Shown here piece after piece: positions 8,392-15,796 of a stretch of DNA of 61,909 nucleotides (position 1 is the stretch's first letter; each line of letters opens with the position of its first letter). Location of the stretch: assembly GCA_002438865.1 (NCBI GenBank), contig DJRJ01000078.1, positions 1 through 61,909 on the forward strand, written 5' to 3'. Both the position numbers and the translations under genes were made by a program. This stretch comes from Clostridiales bacterium UBA6363. Its GTDB lineage: Bacteria; Bacillota; Clostridia; UBA1381. The notes beneath the pieces were generated by a model, which made no database searches, had not been told where the DNA came from, and was given only the letters and a program-made list of their open reading frames with translations.

Positions 8392-11121
8392 TTATCTTGT
8401 AAGCGATACCTCGGCAAAGCAGTAATTATCGTTCCACTTGCCGCCGCCCCAGGTGTTTGTGCCCTTCGGCAGCCATATGCACTGCTCCTTAAAGAACGAC
8501 GCCGGCGACGTCGGATATGCTTCGCCCATCTCAAGATGATGCGGTCCGAGCATATTGTGCAGATTATTGAAAAATCTTATCCGTACGGTGTTTTTGCCCG
8601 TATTGAGCTTATCCGAAATATCCGCCGAGAACGGATAGAACAGCATTGAGCCGGCATCTTCCCCGTTTACGGACACATCTATCGCATTTACGCCCTTTTT
8701 GTCAAAGCGTATTTCGTAATCGGTATCGTTAAGGTCAAACTCCTTAACGAGCGCCATATCGCCCGAGAAGAACGGAAATCCCTGTTGTTCGATATTTTTA
8801 AGAGTTACTTTTTCGGGCATTTTTGTAAGCGCAAAACTGCCCGTATATCTTGACGCATTGCCGATTTTTTCAAATGTGCCGTTCGTTTTTACCCCGAAGT
8901 TTCCGACAAGATAGCACGCCTCGATTTCCATATCATACGCAAGCTTATTTTTTATCGCCTCAAAGAGCAAGCCTTCCTCAAGCTGTTTATAAATTTCAGC
9001 CGACTGCTTAAACTCCGTTTCGAGCATTATTTTGTTTTCGCCCTCCGTAACGTATGCGGAAATATCGAGCATTTTAAAGGATTTATCCTTGAAATACTTG
9101 TATTCCGCCTGCTTTTCGAGCATTTTTCCGTTTACCTTTATGTCAAAAATCCACGGTGTTTCGCACACAAAATACAGTTCTTCGGGAACATACTCCGCCG
9201 TAAAGGTATACTCCTGCTTTATCTTTACGGGGCGCTTCAGCGCACACGCACGCCCCTGGATATTAAGCACATAGCCGTTTTTCTCCTCTGACTTGCCGTC
9301 AAACCAATAACTGCACTTATCGAGCGTTACAATATTTTGTGTACTGCTCTCTATTCTCCATTCGCCCGACAAATCAAGCGGTTTGAGCGATTTTTCGTCC
9401 TCCGCACACTGCGCCGATTTATCGTCAAGCACAAGGATACTGTCATAGGGCATAAACGTGTGCTTTCCGCCAAACGGAAGAATTTCGCCCGTTTTTGCAT
9501 CGATAAGCTTGCCGCCCTTTTTGATATTTACCGTATATTTCTCCGCTGTGGGGTTTATTATGTAATACACATCAAATCCGTCATACACACGTTTTGTGTA
9601 CAGCACATCGGTACTGTCGGTAAGCTCGCCGTTATACGGAATATCCTCTGCACCGATAACCCTGCCGCCGTTTTTCTTAAATTCGTCAAGGAGCTTTTTG
9701 GTGCTGTCCAGAAGCATCATATCGGGGCAGGGCGGTATAAGAATTGTCTTGTACGCCATTTCGCCCACAATAAACTTATCGCCGTCGACACGTCCGTGGC
9801 GTTCGATAAGCGTTTCATCGCCCAGGTGGAACGGAATATGCTTTTTATCGAGCGTGCGCACAAGCGAGATATATTCATCATAATACTTTTCCATATCGCT
9901 GTTGTCGCCGTCGCCGGTATAGCTCCAAACCGTTGTTATCGGGTGCAGCAGCAGAACGTCGTAATCGCACCTGCCCTCGGACAAAATCATTCCCGTTCTT
10001 GCCATGGTATCGCAGAATATGTTATATCTGTCCCACCACGGCTGCTGCGCAAACAGTGCAGGCGGATAATCCCTTTTGCGTATGCCACGTATGCTGTAGC
10101 CCTCAAGGTGCTGGCACAAAAGCGATACTCCGTGCGCCATCTGATGCTCGTAAATACCCTTTAATTCCTCAAAGCTTACGTTATGTCCGCAAAGCGCAAA
10201 CGTCTCCGAAAGCACCTGCCCTTTGCCCGTCTGCATTGCCGCCGAGCCGAGCTGATACGGCGTAAGCTCCATATTTACCGCACGTCCCAGACAATCCATT
10301 CCGGGGATTGTAAAATACTCATAATGCGGCATAGCGGCGCCGTTCATAAATGTCTGACTCAAAAAGTTTTCCTCGCCCAACAGATGGCCTGTAAACGCAA
10401 GTCCCCGTTCTTCACACCAATCGTATATTTTTTTGAAAAAGTTTTTTGAAAACAAGTCCGTCACAAGCTTCCAGAATTTTAAGCGTGTTTCCCTGTAGCG
10501 GTCACGGCGCTCGAAAAGCTCATACAAATGCGGATACAATTCCTCACCGTATGCCTTTTTGTACTCCTCGGGAAGTAAAAAGCTCCACGGAAGTCCCGCT
10601 CTTGAAAGCTGAGGCTCATCGGTGAAAAATCCCGTTATTTCATTTTTGAACTTCTCATAGTACGGCTCATAAATCTCCTCAATAAACGCATCTGTCACAT
10701 CGCCATCCATTAAATCCACATAAAACGGATTTACTTCATAATAAAAGCGCTTTCCGTCCACTACCGCAATAGTGTTTTCGCCGTCGGGTTTATCGTCCAT
10801 GCGCAGATACTTCTGCTGATATTTCAAGCCTTTGCCGTTTACTCTGCCGTCGCCGAAACCGCTCGGCCAGCCGTTTTCGTCATACGCCCATGCGTACATA
10901 CCGCATTTTTTTGCCTCGTCTGCGGCGGCGCTGACATTTTCAAACCATTCGCCGCTCATATATTCCGTTTGCAGACCGCCCCTTGCGTGCATGAAAAATC
11001 CGCCCATTCCGGCTTTATCCATAACGTTTACCTGACGGCGTGTTTCCTCCGTTTCAAGCTTTTCGTTCCATGACCAGAACGGCACGGGACGGTATTTTTT
11101 CGGTACGTTTTTAAAATCCAT
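8392..11121 (-). CDS. GH106-like glycoside hydrolase (probable alpha-L-rhamnosidase family)
   Basis: This is a large protein of 909 residues without a recognisable signal peptide, so it probably acts in the cytoplasm on imported oligosaccharides. The N-terminal segment PVPFWSWNEKLETEETRRQV, then MGGFFMHARGGLQTEYM, is the characteristic opening of GH106 and relatives. A TIM-barrel-like region (FTDEPQLSRAG, with candidate acidic catalytic residues) and a C-terminal beta-sandwich domain (about residues 640-900, LDLSGEWRIESS) follow, the layout of alpha-L-rhamnosidases acting on pectin rhamnogalacturonan. I start at the ATG preceded by AGGAGG, 36 bases inside the longest frame. The stop codon of the YitT-family gene lies 10 bases upstream, so the two are one operon. 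Rhamnosidase specificity is inferred from the family only. Confidence 0.75.
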   Translation of the reverse strand: MDFKNVPKKYRPVPFWSWNEKLETEETRRQVNVMDKAGMGGFFMHARGGLQTEYMSGEWFENVSAAADEAKKCGMYAWAYDENGWPSGFGDGRVNGKGLKYQQKYLRMDDKPDGENTIAVVDGKRFYYEVNPFYVDLMDGDVTDAFIEEIYEPYYEKFKNEITGFFTDEPQLSRAGLPWSFLLPEEYKKAYGEELYPHLYELFERRDRYRETRLKFWKLVTDLFSKNFFKKIYDWCEERGLAFTGHLLGEENFLSQTFMNGAAMPHYEYFTIPGMDCLGRAVNMELTPYQLGSAAMQTGKGQVLSETFALCGHNVSFEELKGIYEHQMAHGVSLLCQHLEGYSIRGIRKRDYPPALFAQQPWWDRYNIFCDTMARTGMILSEGRCDYDVLLLHPITTVWSYTGDGDNSDMEKYYDEYISLVRTLDKKHIPFHLGDETLIERHGRVDGDKFIVGEMAYKTILIPPCPDMMLLDSTKKLLDEFKKNGGRVIGAEDIPYNGELTDSTDVLYTKRVYDGFDVYYIINPTAEKYTVNIKKGGKLIDAKTGEILPFGGKHTFMPYDSILVLDDKSAQCAEDEKSLKPLDLSGEWRIESSTQNIVTLDKCSYWFDGKSEEKNGYVLNIQGRACALKRPVKIKQEYTFTAEYVPEELYFVCETPWIFDIKVNGKMLEKQAEYKYFKDKSFKMLDISAYVTEGENKIMLETEFKQSAEIYKQLEEGLLFEAIKNKLAYDMEIEACYLVGNFGVKTNGTFEKIGNASRYTGSFALTKMPEKVTLKNIEQQGFPFFSGDMALVKEFDLNDTDYEIRFDKKGVNAIDVSVNGEDAGSMLFYPFSADISDKLNTGKNTVRIRFFNNLHNMLGPHHLEMGEAYPTSPASFFKEQCIWLPKGTNTWGGGKWNDNYCFAEVSLTR

Positions 11122-11131
11122 TTTTATCCTC

Positions 11132-11992
11132 CTATTTGGCTGTGAATACATCGGCAACCTCGGTAATCGTTATGTACGCCGACGGGTCGAGCGTATGCAC
11201 CGTTTCTTTCATACGCCCTATCTGAAACCTGTTTATGATAATGTACACCACGGTTTTTTCTGTGTCCGAATAGTATCCTTTTGCGTCAAAGGTGGTCATA
11301 CCGCATTCAAACATTTCGGACAGTTCCGCACATATTTTTTCGGGATACTCCGTTATTATCATCGCCGCTTTTGAGCGGTCAAAGCCTTCAACAATAAAGT
11401 CGATTGTCTTTAGAGCCGCCGCATATGTCACGATTGAATAAAGCGGTAAAATCCAGCTGTCCATTACAAAGCCGCACACAACATACAGCAAAATGTTATA
11501 CACCATAACGAACGTTCCCACCGTTACGCCGAGCCGCTTTGCAAATATGACCGCAAGCACCTCGATACCGTCCATTGCACCGCCGAAGCGTATTGCAAGA
11601 CCGCTGCCTATTCCCGAAATAAGTCCGCCGAAAAGCGCACACAAAAGAAGATCATCTCCCGCAAGCGGCGACGCAATGCTCACATCAATCGGCAATACGT
11701 CCGTAATAAGCCACGAGCTTAGAGAATACACAAACACCGTAAAAATTGCATAAACCGTAAACACCTTGCCCTGCTTTTTCAGTCCGAACAAAAACAGCGG
11801 AACGTTAAGCACCAAAAGGAAGAACGACAGCGATAGATATTCGGGCGTAATCTGCGAAAGCAAGATGGACGTTCCCGATATTCCGCTGTCATAGAGCATT
11901 ACGGGTGCGATAAACACCGTTACTCCGAAAGCGTTTATCACGCCTGCTATCGCAAGCAAAAGAAAGTTCAGCGGTTTCAGTGATTTTTTCAT
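11132..11992 (-). CDS. YitT family membrane protein (DUF2179 C-terminal domain)
   Basis: This 286-residue integral membrane protein has five to six predicted transmembrane segments (for example LNFLLLAIAGVINAFGVTVF and LSFFLLVLNVPLFLFGL). The conserved YitT features are present: RFGGAMDGIEVLAV in the membrane region and a C-terminal soluble DUF2179 domain (IITEYPEKICAELSE ... VVYIIINR). The family is widespread in Firmicutes and its function is poorly defined; some members affect metal or amino-acid homeostasis. The second ATG is chosen because AAAGGAG stands at a proper distance from it. It is the first gene of a two-gene unit with the GH106-like hydrolase, and a TTGTTT-N17-TATAAT promoter lies just upstream. 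Whether it transports sugar-derived compounds is not shown. Confidence 0.85.
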   Translation of the reverse strand: MKKSLKPLNFLLLAIAGVINAFGVTVFIAPVMLYDSGISGTSILLSQITPEYLSLSFFLLVLNVPLFLFGLKKQGKVFTVYAIFTVFVYSLSSWLITDVLPIDVSIASPLAGDDLLLCALFGGLISGIGSGLAIRFGGAMDGIEVLAVIFAKRLGVTVGTFVMVYNILLYVVCGFVMDSWILPLYSIVTYAAALKTIDFIVEGFDRSKAAMIITEYPEKICAELSEMFECGMTTFDAKGYYSDTEKTVVYIIINRFQIGRMKETVHTLDPSAYITITEVADVFTAK

Positions 11993-12039
11993 AAATATCT
12001 CCTTTTTCATATAAGCATAAGCTTCTGCATTTTTTCATA

Positions 12040-12068
12040 ATTATAGCAAATTTCCGATGAAAAAACAA
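12040..12068 (-). promoter_or_regulatory. Promoter of the YitT/GH106-like operon
   Basis: TTGTTT (12063-12068) and TATAAT (12040-12045) are 17 bases apart on the minus strand, about 50 bases ahead of the YitT start. Confidence 0.65.
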
Positions 12069-12134
12069 GGGCTGTATGCTACAATTATTATATACTATTC
12101 ATCAGTAGCTCACAAGTTTATATTTCGTAAACAA

Positions 12135-12170
12135 AAAGAACGGTAAAATTTTTTACCGTCCTTTTTTCAC
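12135..12170 (-). terminator. Terminator after ilvE
   Basis: A hairpin of about ACGGTAAAA/TTTTACCGT lies just beyond the ilvE stop codon. T-rich sequence flanks it on both sides, so it could act in both directions. Confidence 0.75.
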
Positions 12171-12182
12171 TTGTTACAGGCT

Positions 12183-13208
12183 TTATTCTATTGTTCTTAT
12201 CCAGCCTTCGGGAGCTTCTATTCTGCCCATCTGTATGCCGGTGAGTGTTTCGTACAATTTCTTTGTCACAGGTCCCATTTCCTGCATACCGCTCGGGAAA
12301 CAGATTTCCTTGCCGTGATCGTAAATCTTTCCGACAGGCGAAATAACAGCCGCCGTACCGCAAAGACCGCACTCCGCAAAATCCTTTACCTCATCAAAGT
12401 AAACTTCTCTTTCCTCTGCTTCAAGTCCGAGGTATTCCTTTGCTATATACATAAGCGAACGTCTTGTGATTGACGGGAGTATGCTTGAAGATTTAGGCGT
12501 TACAACCTTATTATCCTTTGTTACGAAAATGAAGTTTGCACCGCCGGTTTCCTCTACCTTTGTGCGTGTGCGTGCGTCAAGGTACATATTCTCGTCAAAG
12601 CCCTCTGCGTGAGCCGTTACGATTGCGTGCATACTCATTGCATAGTTAAGTCCCGCTTTTATAAATCCCGTTCCGTTCGGTGCGGCACGGTCAAAATCCG
12701 ATACCTTAATCGTGACAGGCTTTGCGCCGCCCTTGAAATACGGACCTACGGGCGTTGTGAATACTCTGAACTGATATTCGTCCGCCGGCTTAACGCCTAT
12801 TACCGCATTTGTTCCGAATATGTACGGACGGATATACAGCGTTGCACCCGAGCCGTAAGGCGGTACGTATGCCGCATTTGCTCTTACCGTCTGCTCAACC
12901 GCATCTATAAATCTTTCCTTGGGAAATACGGGGATTTCCATTCTCTTTGCTGATGACTCAAGTCTTTCGGCGTTAAGGTCGGGGCGGAATATTACTATTT
13001 TTCCGTTTTCCGCCGTGTAGGCTTTAAGTCCCTCAAATACCGTCTGCGCATACTGCAAAACTCCGGCGCACTCGTTTAAAACCACGGTATTATCGTCCGT
13101 AAGAGTACCCTCGTCCCATTTTCCGCCGACAAAGTTTGAAACGTATCTTTTATCGGTTTTTACATAGCCAAATCCAAGATTTGCCCAGTCGATATTTTTC
13201 TTTTCCAT
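12183..13208 (-). CDS. ilvE: Branched-chain amino acid aminotransferase
   Basis: This 341-residue class IV PLP-dependent aminotransferase interconverts leucine, isoleucine and valine with their 2-oxo acids using glutamate/2-oxoglutarate. Family features include the N-terminal VLQYAQTVFEGLKAY, the arginine motif LYIRPYIFGT, the PLP lysine in TGFIKAGLNYAMSM (about residue 190) and the class IV signature around EETGGANFIFV. Length matches the long (about 340-residue) bacterial BCAT2-like group. It is monocistronic: promoter at 13248-13276, GGAGG before the ATG, terminator at about 12150. The leader is too short for a T-box. Functionally it relates to the branched-chain amino acid importer genes at 28-33 kb, but it is not linked to them. 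Confidence 0.95.
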   Translation of the reverse strand: MEKKNIDWANLGFGYVKTDKRYVSNFVGGKWDEGTLTDDNTVVLNECAGVLQYAQTVFEGLKAYTAENGKIVIFRPDLNAERLESSAKRMEIPVFPKERFIDAVEQTVRANAAYVPPYGSGATLYIRPYIFGTNAVIGVKPADEYQFRVFTTPVGPYFKGGAKPVTIKVSDFDRAAPNGTGFIKAGLNYAMSMHAIVTAHAEGFDENMYLDARTRTKVEETGGANFIFVTKDNKVVTPKSSSILPSITRRSLMYIAKEYLGLEAEEREVYFDEVKDFAECGLCGTAAVISPVGKIYDHGKEICFPSGMQEMGPVTKKLYETLTGIQMGRIEAPEGWIRTIE

Positions 13209-13247
13209 TATAAAACGCCTCCGTTATGTCTTTTTATCTTACCTTTT

Positions 13248-13276
13248 AGAATATCACAAAATCCTTTTTTTTGCAA
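13248..13276 (-). promoter_or_regulatory. Promoter of ilvE
   Basis: TTGCAA (13271-13276) and TATTCT (13248-13253) are separated by 17 bases on the minus strand, about 40 bases ahead of the ilvE start. Confidence 0.65.
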
Positions 13277-13294
13277 TACATTTTAACAAAAAAA

Positions 13295-13324
13295 GCTGCG
13301 GCAAGCCAAAAAAACCGCCGCAGC
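13295..13324 (-). terminator. Terminator after ireB
   Basis: GCTGCGGC pairs with GCCGCAGC around a T-rich loop, followed on the minus strand by seven T residues. It lies 16 bases past the ireB stop codon. Confidence 0.85.
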
Positions 13325-13339
13325 GCCATTGCCGCATTA

Positions 13340-13591
13340 TCACAGTGTGTTGATATACGTTTTTGTAAACTCCTCCAAAAGCTCGTCACGCTCGATTTTC
13401 ACAATCAGACCCCTTGCGCCGTTATAGCTTGTTATGTAGGTCGGATCTCCTGAAAGAATATAACCTACTATCTGGCTTATGGGATCATAACCCTTTATTT
13501 TAAGCGCCTCGTACACCTTTGATACAATATCCTTTACCTCCTGAGCCTTGTCAAACTCAAGATTGATTTTCATTGTTTCGCTTATATCCAT
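13340..13591 (-). CDS. ireB: IreB family regulatory phosphoprotein (UPF0297)
   Basis: This small cytoplasmic protein of 83 residues matches the UPF0297/IreB family over its full length. The hallmark [20 protein letters not shown] is followed by [17 protein letters not shown]. In Enterococcus, IreB is phosphorylated by the PASTA kinase IreK and acts negatively on cephalosporin resistance; Firmicutes generally keep one copy. The conserved N-terminal threonine-rich segment (DISETMKI) begins right after the chosen ATG, which has AAGGAG at a good distance. The longer reading frame lacks such a site. Here the gene is alone between promoter and terminator, not beside alaS and ruvX as in many Firmicutes. 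Confidence 0.92.
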   Translation of the reverse strand: MDISETMKINLEFDKAQEVKDIVSKVYEALKIKGYDPISQIVGYILSGDPTYITSYNGARGLIVKIERDELLEEFTKTYINTL

Positions 13592-13663
13592 ATCGGTCAC
13601 TCCTTTGCTTAAAGCGTATTTATTCAAACTCCGAAACGAAGCTCATTTGTTTCTCTTAATATC

Positions 13664-13692
13664 AGTTTAGTACATTTTTGTTCAAATTGCAA
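13664..13692 (-). promoter_or_regulatory. Promoter of ireB
   Basis: TTGCAA (13687-13692) and TAAACT (13664-13669) are 17 bases apart on the minus strand, about 70 bases ahead of the ireB start. Confidence 0.55.
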
Positions 13693-13719
13693 GCGGATAC
13701 GCAATAAGTTTATAAACAT

Positions 13720-14964
13720 TTAATAATTGAACAGTCCGTCAAGGGTTTCTGTCTGACCTACCGCCGCAGTTGAAACCGTTTTTGTGTCAAGCACTCTGTC
13801 TATTATTTCCGCAGTTGAGTCAACCGATACAGCGTCAATTTTTTCCAAAGCTTCCTCCTGGGTATAGATAGGCTTATCCAGCAAAAGCGAACGCCCCGCA
13901 CCCTGCATTCTTGCACCGGTGCTTTCGTAGCTTAAAATATAGCTGCCTTTGAGCATTTCCTTTGCCGTATCCACCTCCGATTTTGTAAGCTTATCACGCT
14001 TTACTCTGTCGATTTCATCGCTGATAAGCTCCGCAACCTTAGGAAGATTTTCGGCGCTCATTCCGGCGGAAATATCAAACGTTCCCGTATTTATGTATGC
14101 GCTGTGTCCGGCGCAAATCGAGTAAACAAGACCGTACTTTTCACGTATATTCTGAAAAAGTCTTGACGACATTCCGCTCCCGAAAACATTGTTGAACACC
14201 AAAAGGCTGTAAACGGAATCGTCCATTATGTCTATTCCCTTAAAGCCGACAACAAGCTGAAGCTGCTCGGTATCCTTGCGGCGCACTATGCTTCCGCTTT
14301 GATACTTTGCCTCGGGCATTTGCGGCTTTCCTTTATTTAGACTTGCTTTTCCGAAATATTGTTCCAACAGTTCAAAAAAATTCTCGCAAAGATTTCCCGA
14401 AACGGAAATTATCATATTATCGCAGGTGTAGTGAGTTTCCATATACGCACGCATAACATCGGAATTTATTCCGCAAAGGCTCTCCTTTGTACCGAGTATT
14501 GTTCTGCCCATCGGCGTATCGCCCCATACAGCCTCCGAAAACAAATCGTACACCAAATCCTCCGGGCTGTCCTCGTACATATTTATTTCCTCAACAATAA
14601 CGCCCCTCTCAAGATTTATATCCTCATCGGAAAGCTTTGAATTGAAAATCATATCAGAAAGCACGTCCATTGCGACAGATGCATGAGCGTCAAGCGTTTT
14701 GGTATAAAAGCAGGTGTATTCACGTGCCGTAAAGGCATTTATCTGTCCGCCGACAGCATCTATTTCGCTTGCAAGCTCGCCGGCGCTCCTTTTATATGTC
14801 CCCTTAAACAGCATATGCTCTATAAAATGCGATATTCCATTTTCTTCTTTTTTTTCATAGCGTGAGCCGTTTCCCACCCACACGCCTATAGATACGGATT
14901 TTAAATACGGAATTTTTTCCGCCACCACACGTATTCCGTTTGATAATGTTTTGTATATATACAT
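13720..14964 (-). CDS. M16 family zinc peptidase (processing-protease-like)
   Basis: This 414-residue soluble peptidase belongs to the insulinase/pitrilysin group. The inverted zinc motif HFIEHMLFKGT (HxxEH at about residues 47-51) is complete, with the distal metal-ligand glutamate expected in the ERGVIVEEINMYEDSPED region. The C-terminal M16 half-domain (FGSGMSSRLFQNIREKYGLVYSI) is also present. The length and the close match to mitochondrial processing peptidase beta fit the Bacillus YmxG type, which is usually cytoplasmic. No signal peptide is present. It is transcribed alone from a promoter with TATAAT at 14997. Its natural substrates are unknown. Such genes often lie near polynucleotide phosphorylase genes, but this is not seen here. 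Confidence 0.92.
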   Translation of the reverse strand: MYIYKTLSNGIRVVAEKIPYLKSVSIGVWVGNGSRYEKKEENGISHFIEHMLFKGTYKRSAGELASEIDAVGGQINAFTAREYTCFYTKTLDAHASVAMDVLSDMIFNSKLSDEDINLERGVIVEEINMYEDSPEDLVYDLFSEAVWGDTPMGRTILGTKESLCGINSDVMRAYMETHYTCDNMIISVSGNLCENFFELLEQYFGKASLNKGKPQMPEAKYQSGSIVRRKDTEQLQLVVGFKGIDIMDDSVYSLLVFNNVFGSGMSSRLFQNIREKYGLVYSICAGHSAYINTGTFDISAGMSAENLPKVAELISDEIDRVKRDKLTKSEVDTAKEMLKGSYILSYESTGARMQGAGRSLLLDKPIYTQEEALEKIDAVSVDSTAEIIDRVLDTKTVSTAAVGQTETLDGLFNY

Positions 14965-14996
14965 AAATTAACCCCTGTGACTTATAATATGTACAT

Positions 14997-15025
14997 ATTA
15001 TACCGCATTTTTCGACTTAATGCAA
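14997..15025 (-). promoter_or_regulatory. Promoter of the M16 peptidase gene
   Basis: TTGCAT (15020-15025) and TATAAT (14997-15002) are 17 bases apart on the minus strand. Confidence 0.75.
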
Positions 15026-15039
15026 CAGGAAAAAAACAG

Positions 15040-15068
15040 CCCGACCCCGACATACTGTCGGGGTCGGG
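15040..15068 (-). terminator. Terminator after the small heat shock gene
   Basis: A perfect 13-bp GC-rich stem (CCCGACCCCGACA with its complement) is followed by seven T residues on the minus strand. It starts six bases beyond the hsp20 stop codon. Confidence 0.95.
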
Positions 15069-15073
15069 TTTTA

Positions 15074-15526
15074 TTATTCGATTTCAAGATGCTTTGAATT
15101 ATTCAGATAGCCGTCTTTTTTCGGCATTGTAAGCTTTAAGATACCGTTATCGTATTTTGCTTTTATTTTTGCGGTATCAACGCCCGAAACATCGAACTGA
15201 CGGCTGTATTCGCCGTATGAACGTTCACGTCTGATATAATTGTTTTTCTTGTCTTTTTCCTCGTTATCCGAGCGGCGCACTGCGCTTATCGTAAGCGTAT
15301 CGCCGTTAATATCAAGGTTTATATCCTCTTTCTTGAAACCGGGCATATCAGCCTCGAGCAGATATTCACTGCCGTTATCGGAAATATCGGTTTTAAACTC
15401 CGACAATCCGCCCTCGAAAAATCCGAACGGATTTCCGAAAAAGCTCTTTTCCATATCTTCAAGCTCATTGAAAGGATTATAATTCCTCATACTGTTTTTA
15501 CGGTTAAACGGTCTCATTTCAAACAT
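15074..15526 (-). CDS. hsp20: Small heat shock protein, Hsp20/alpha-crystallin family
   Basis: This ATP-independent holdase chaperone of 150 residues binds unfolding proteins in the cytoplasm. The alpha-crystallin domain spans about residues 40-135. It includes YLLEADMPGFKKEDINLDI, the conserved GDTLTISA strand, and the signature YDNGILKLTMPKK near the C-terminus. GGAGG stands eight bases before the ATG. The gene is flanked by a strong terminator, and a perfect CIRCE operator lies about 185 bases upstream between it and rpoC. That predicts repression by HrcA, relieved on heat shock. Having CIRCE on an sHSP gene rather than on groESL or dnaK is less common but known in some lineages. Confidence 0.95.
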   Translation of the reverse strand: MFEMRPFNRKNSMRNYNPFNELEDMEKSFFGNPFGFFEGGLSEFKTDISDNGSEYLLEADMPGFKKEDINLDINGDTLTISAVRRSDNEEKDKKNNYIRRERSYGEYSRQFDVSGVDTAKIKAKYDNGILKLTMPKKDGYLNNSKHLEIE

Positions 15527-15709
15527 ATAAATTACCTCCGATCATATTTACCTAATCCGATTAAATTTATACACGGCGGATTTGGATTAACAGGTTTATC
15601 CGCCGTTACTTATTAATATTTATTAAAGGCTCTTTATTTCCTTTAACAATTATATTATATAACCTATTTATTATAAATGTGTTATATAAAAATTAACATT
15701 GTGTGAATT

Positions 15710-15736
15710 TTAGCACTCTCGCAGCGAGAGTGCTAA
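15710..15736 (-). promoter_or_regulatory. CIRCE operator (HrcA binding site)
   Basis: TTAGCACTC, nine spacer bases, then GAGTGCTAA: an exact match to the CIRCE consensus, with both arms perfect. It lies between the rpoC terminator and the hsp20 gene, so it most plausibly controls hsp20. AT-rich promoter-like sequence (TATAAT near 15658) follows between it and the start codon. Confidence 0.93.
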
Positions 15737-15750
15737 AACGGTACAAAAAA

Positions 15751-15785
15751 ACTGCCGAAACCTCATAAAAGAGTGTTTCGACAGT
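15751..15785 (-). terminator. Terminator after rpoC
   Basis: ACTGTCGAAAC pairs with GTTTCGGCAGT around a 13-base loop and is followed by seven T residues on the minus strand, 12 bases past the rpoC stop codon. Confidence 0.92.
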
Positions 15786-15796
15786 TTTTGTTTTAT

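Noticed and set aside
13248..13700. T-box or amino-acid leader in front of ilvE or ireB
   Set aside because: The ilvE leader is only about 40 bases and lacks a T-box sequence; the hairpin at 13295 is best read as the ireB terminator.
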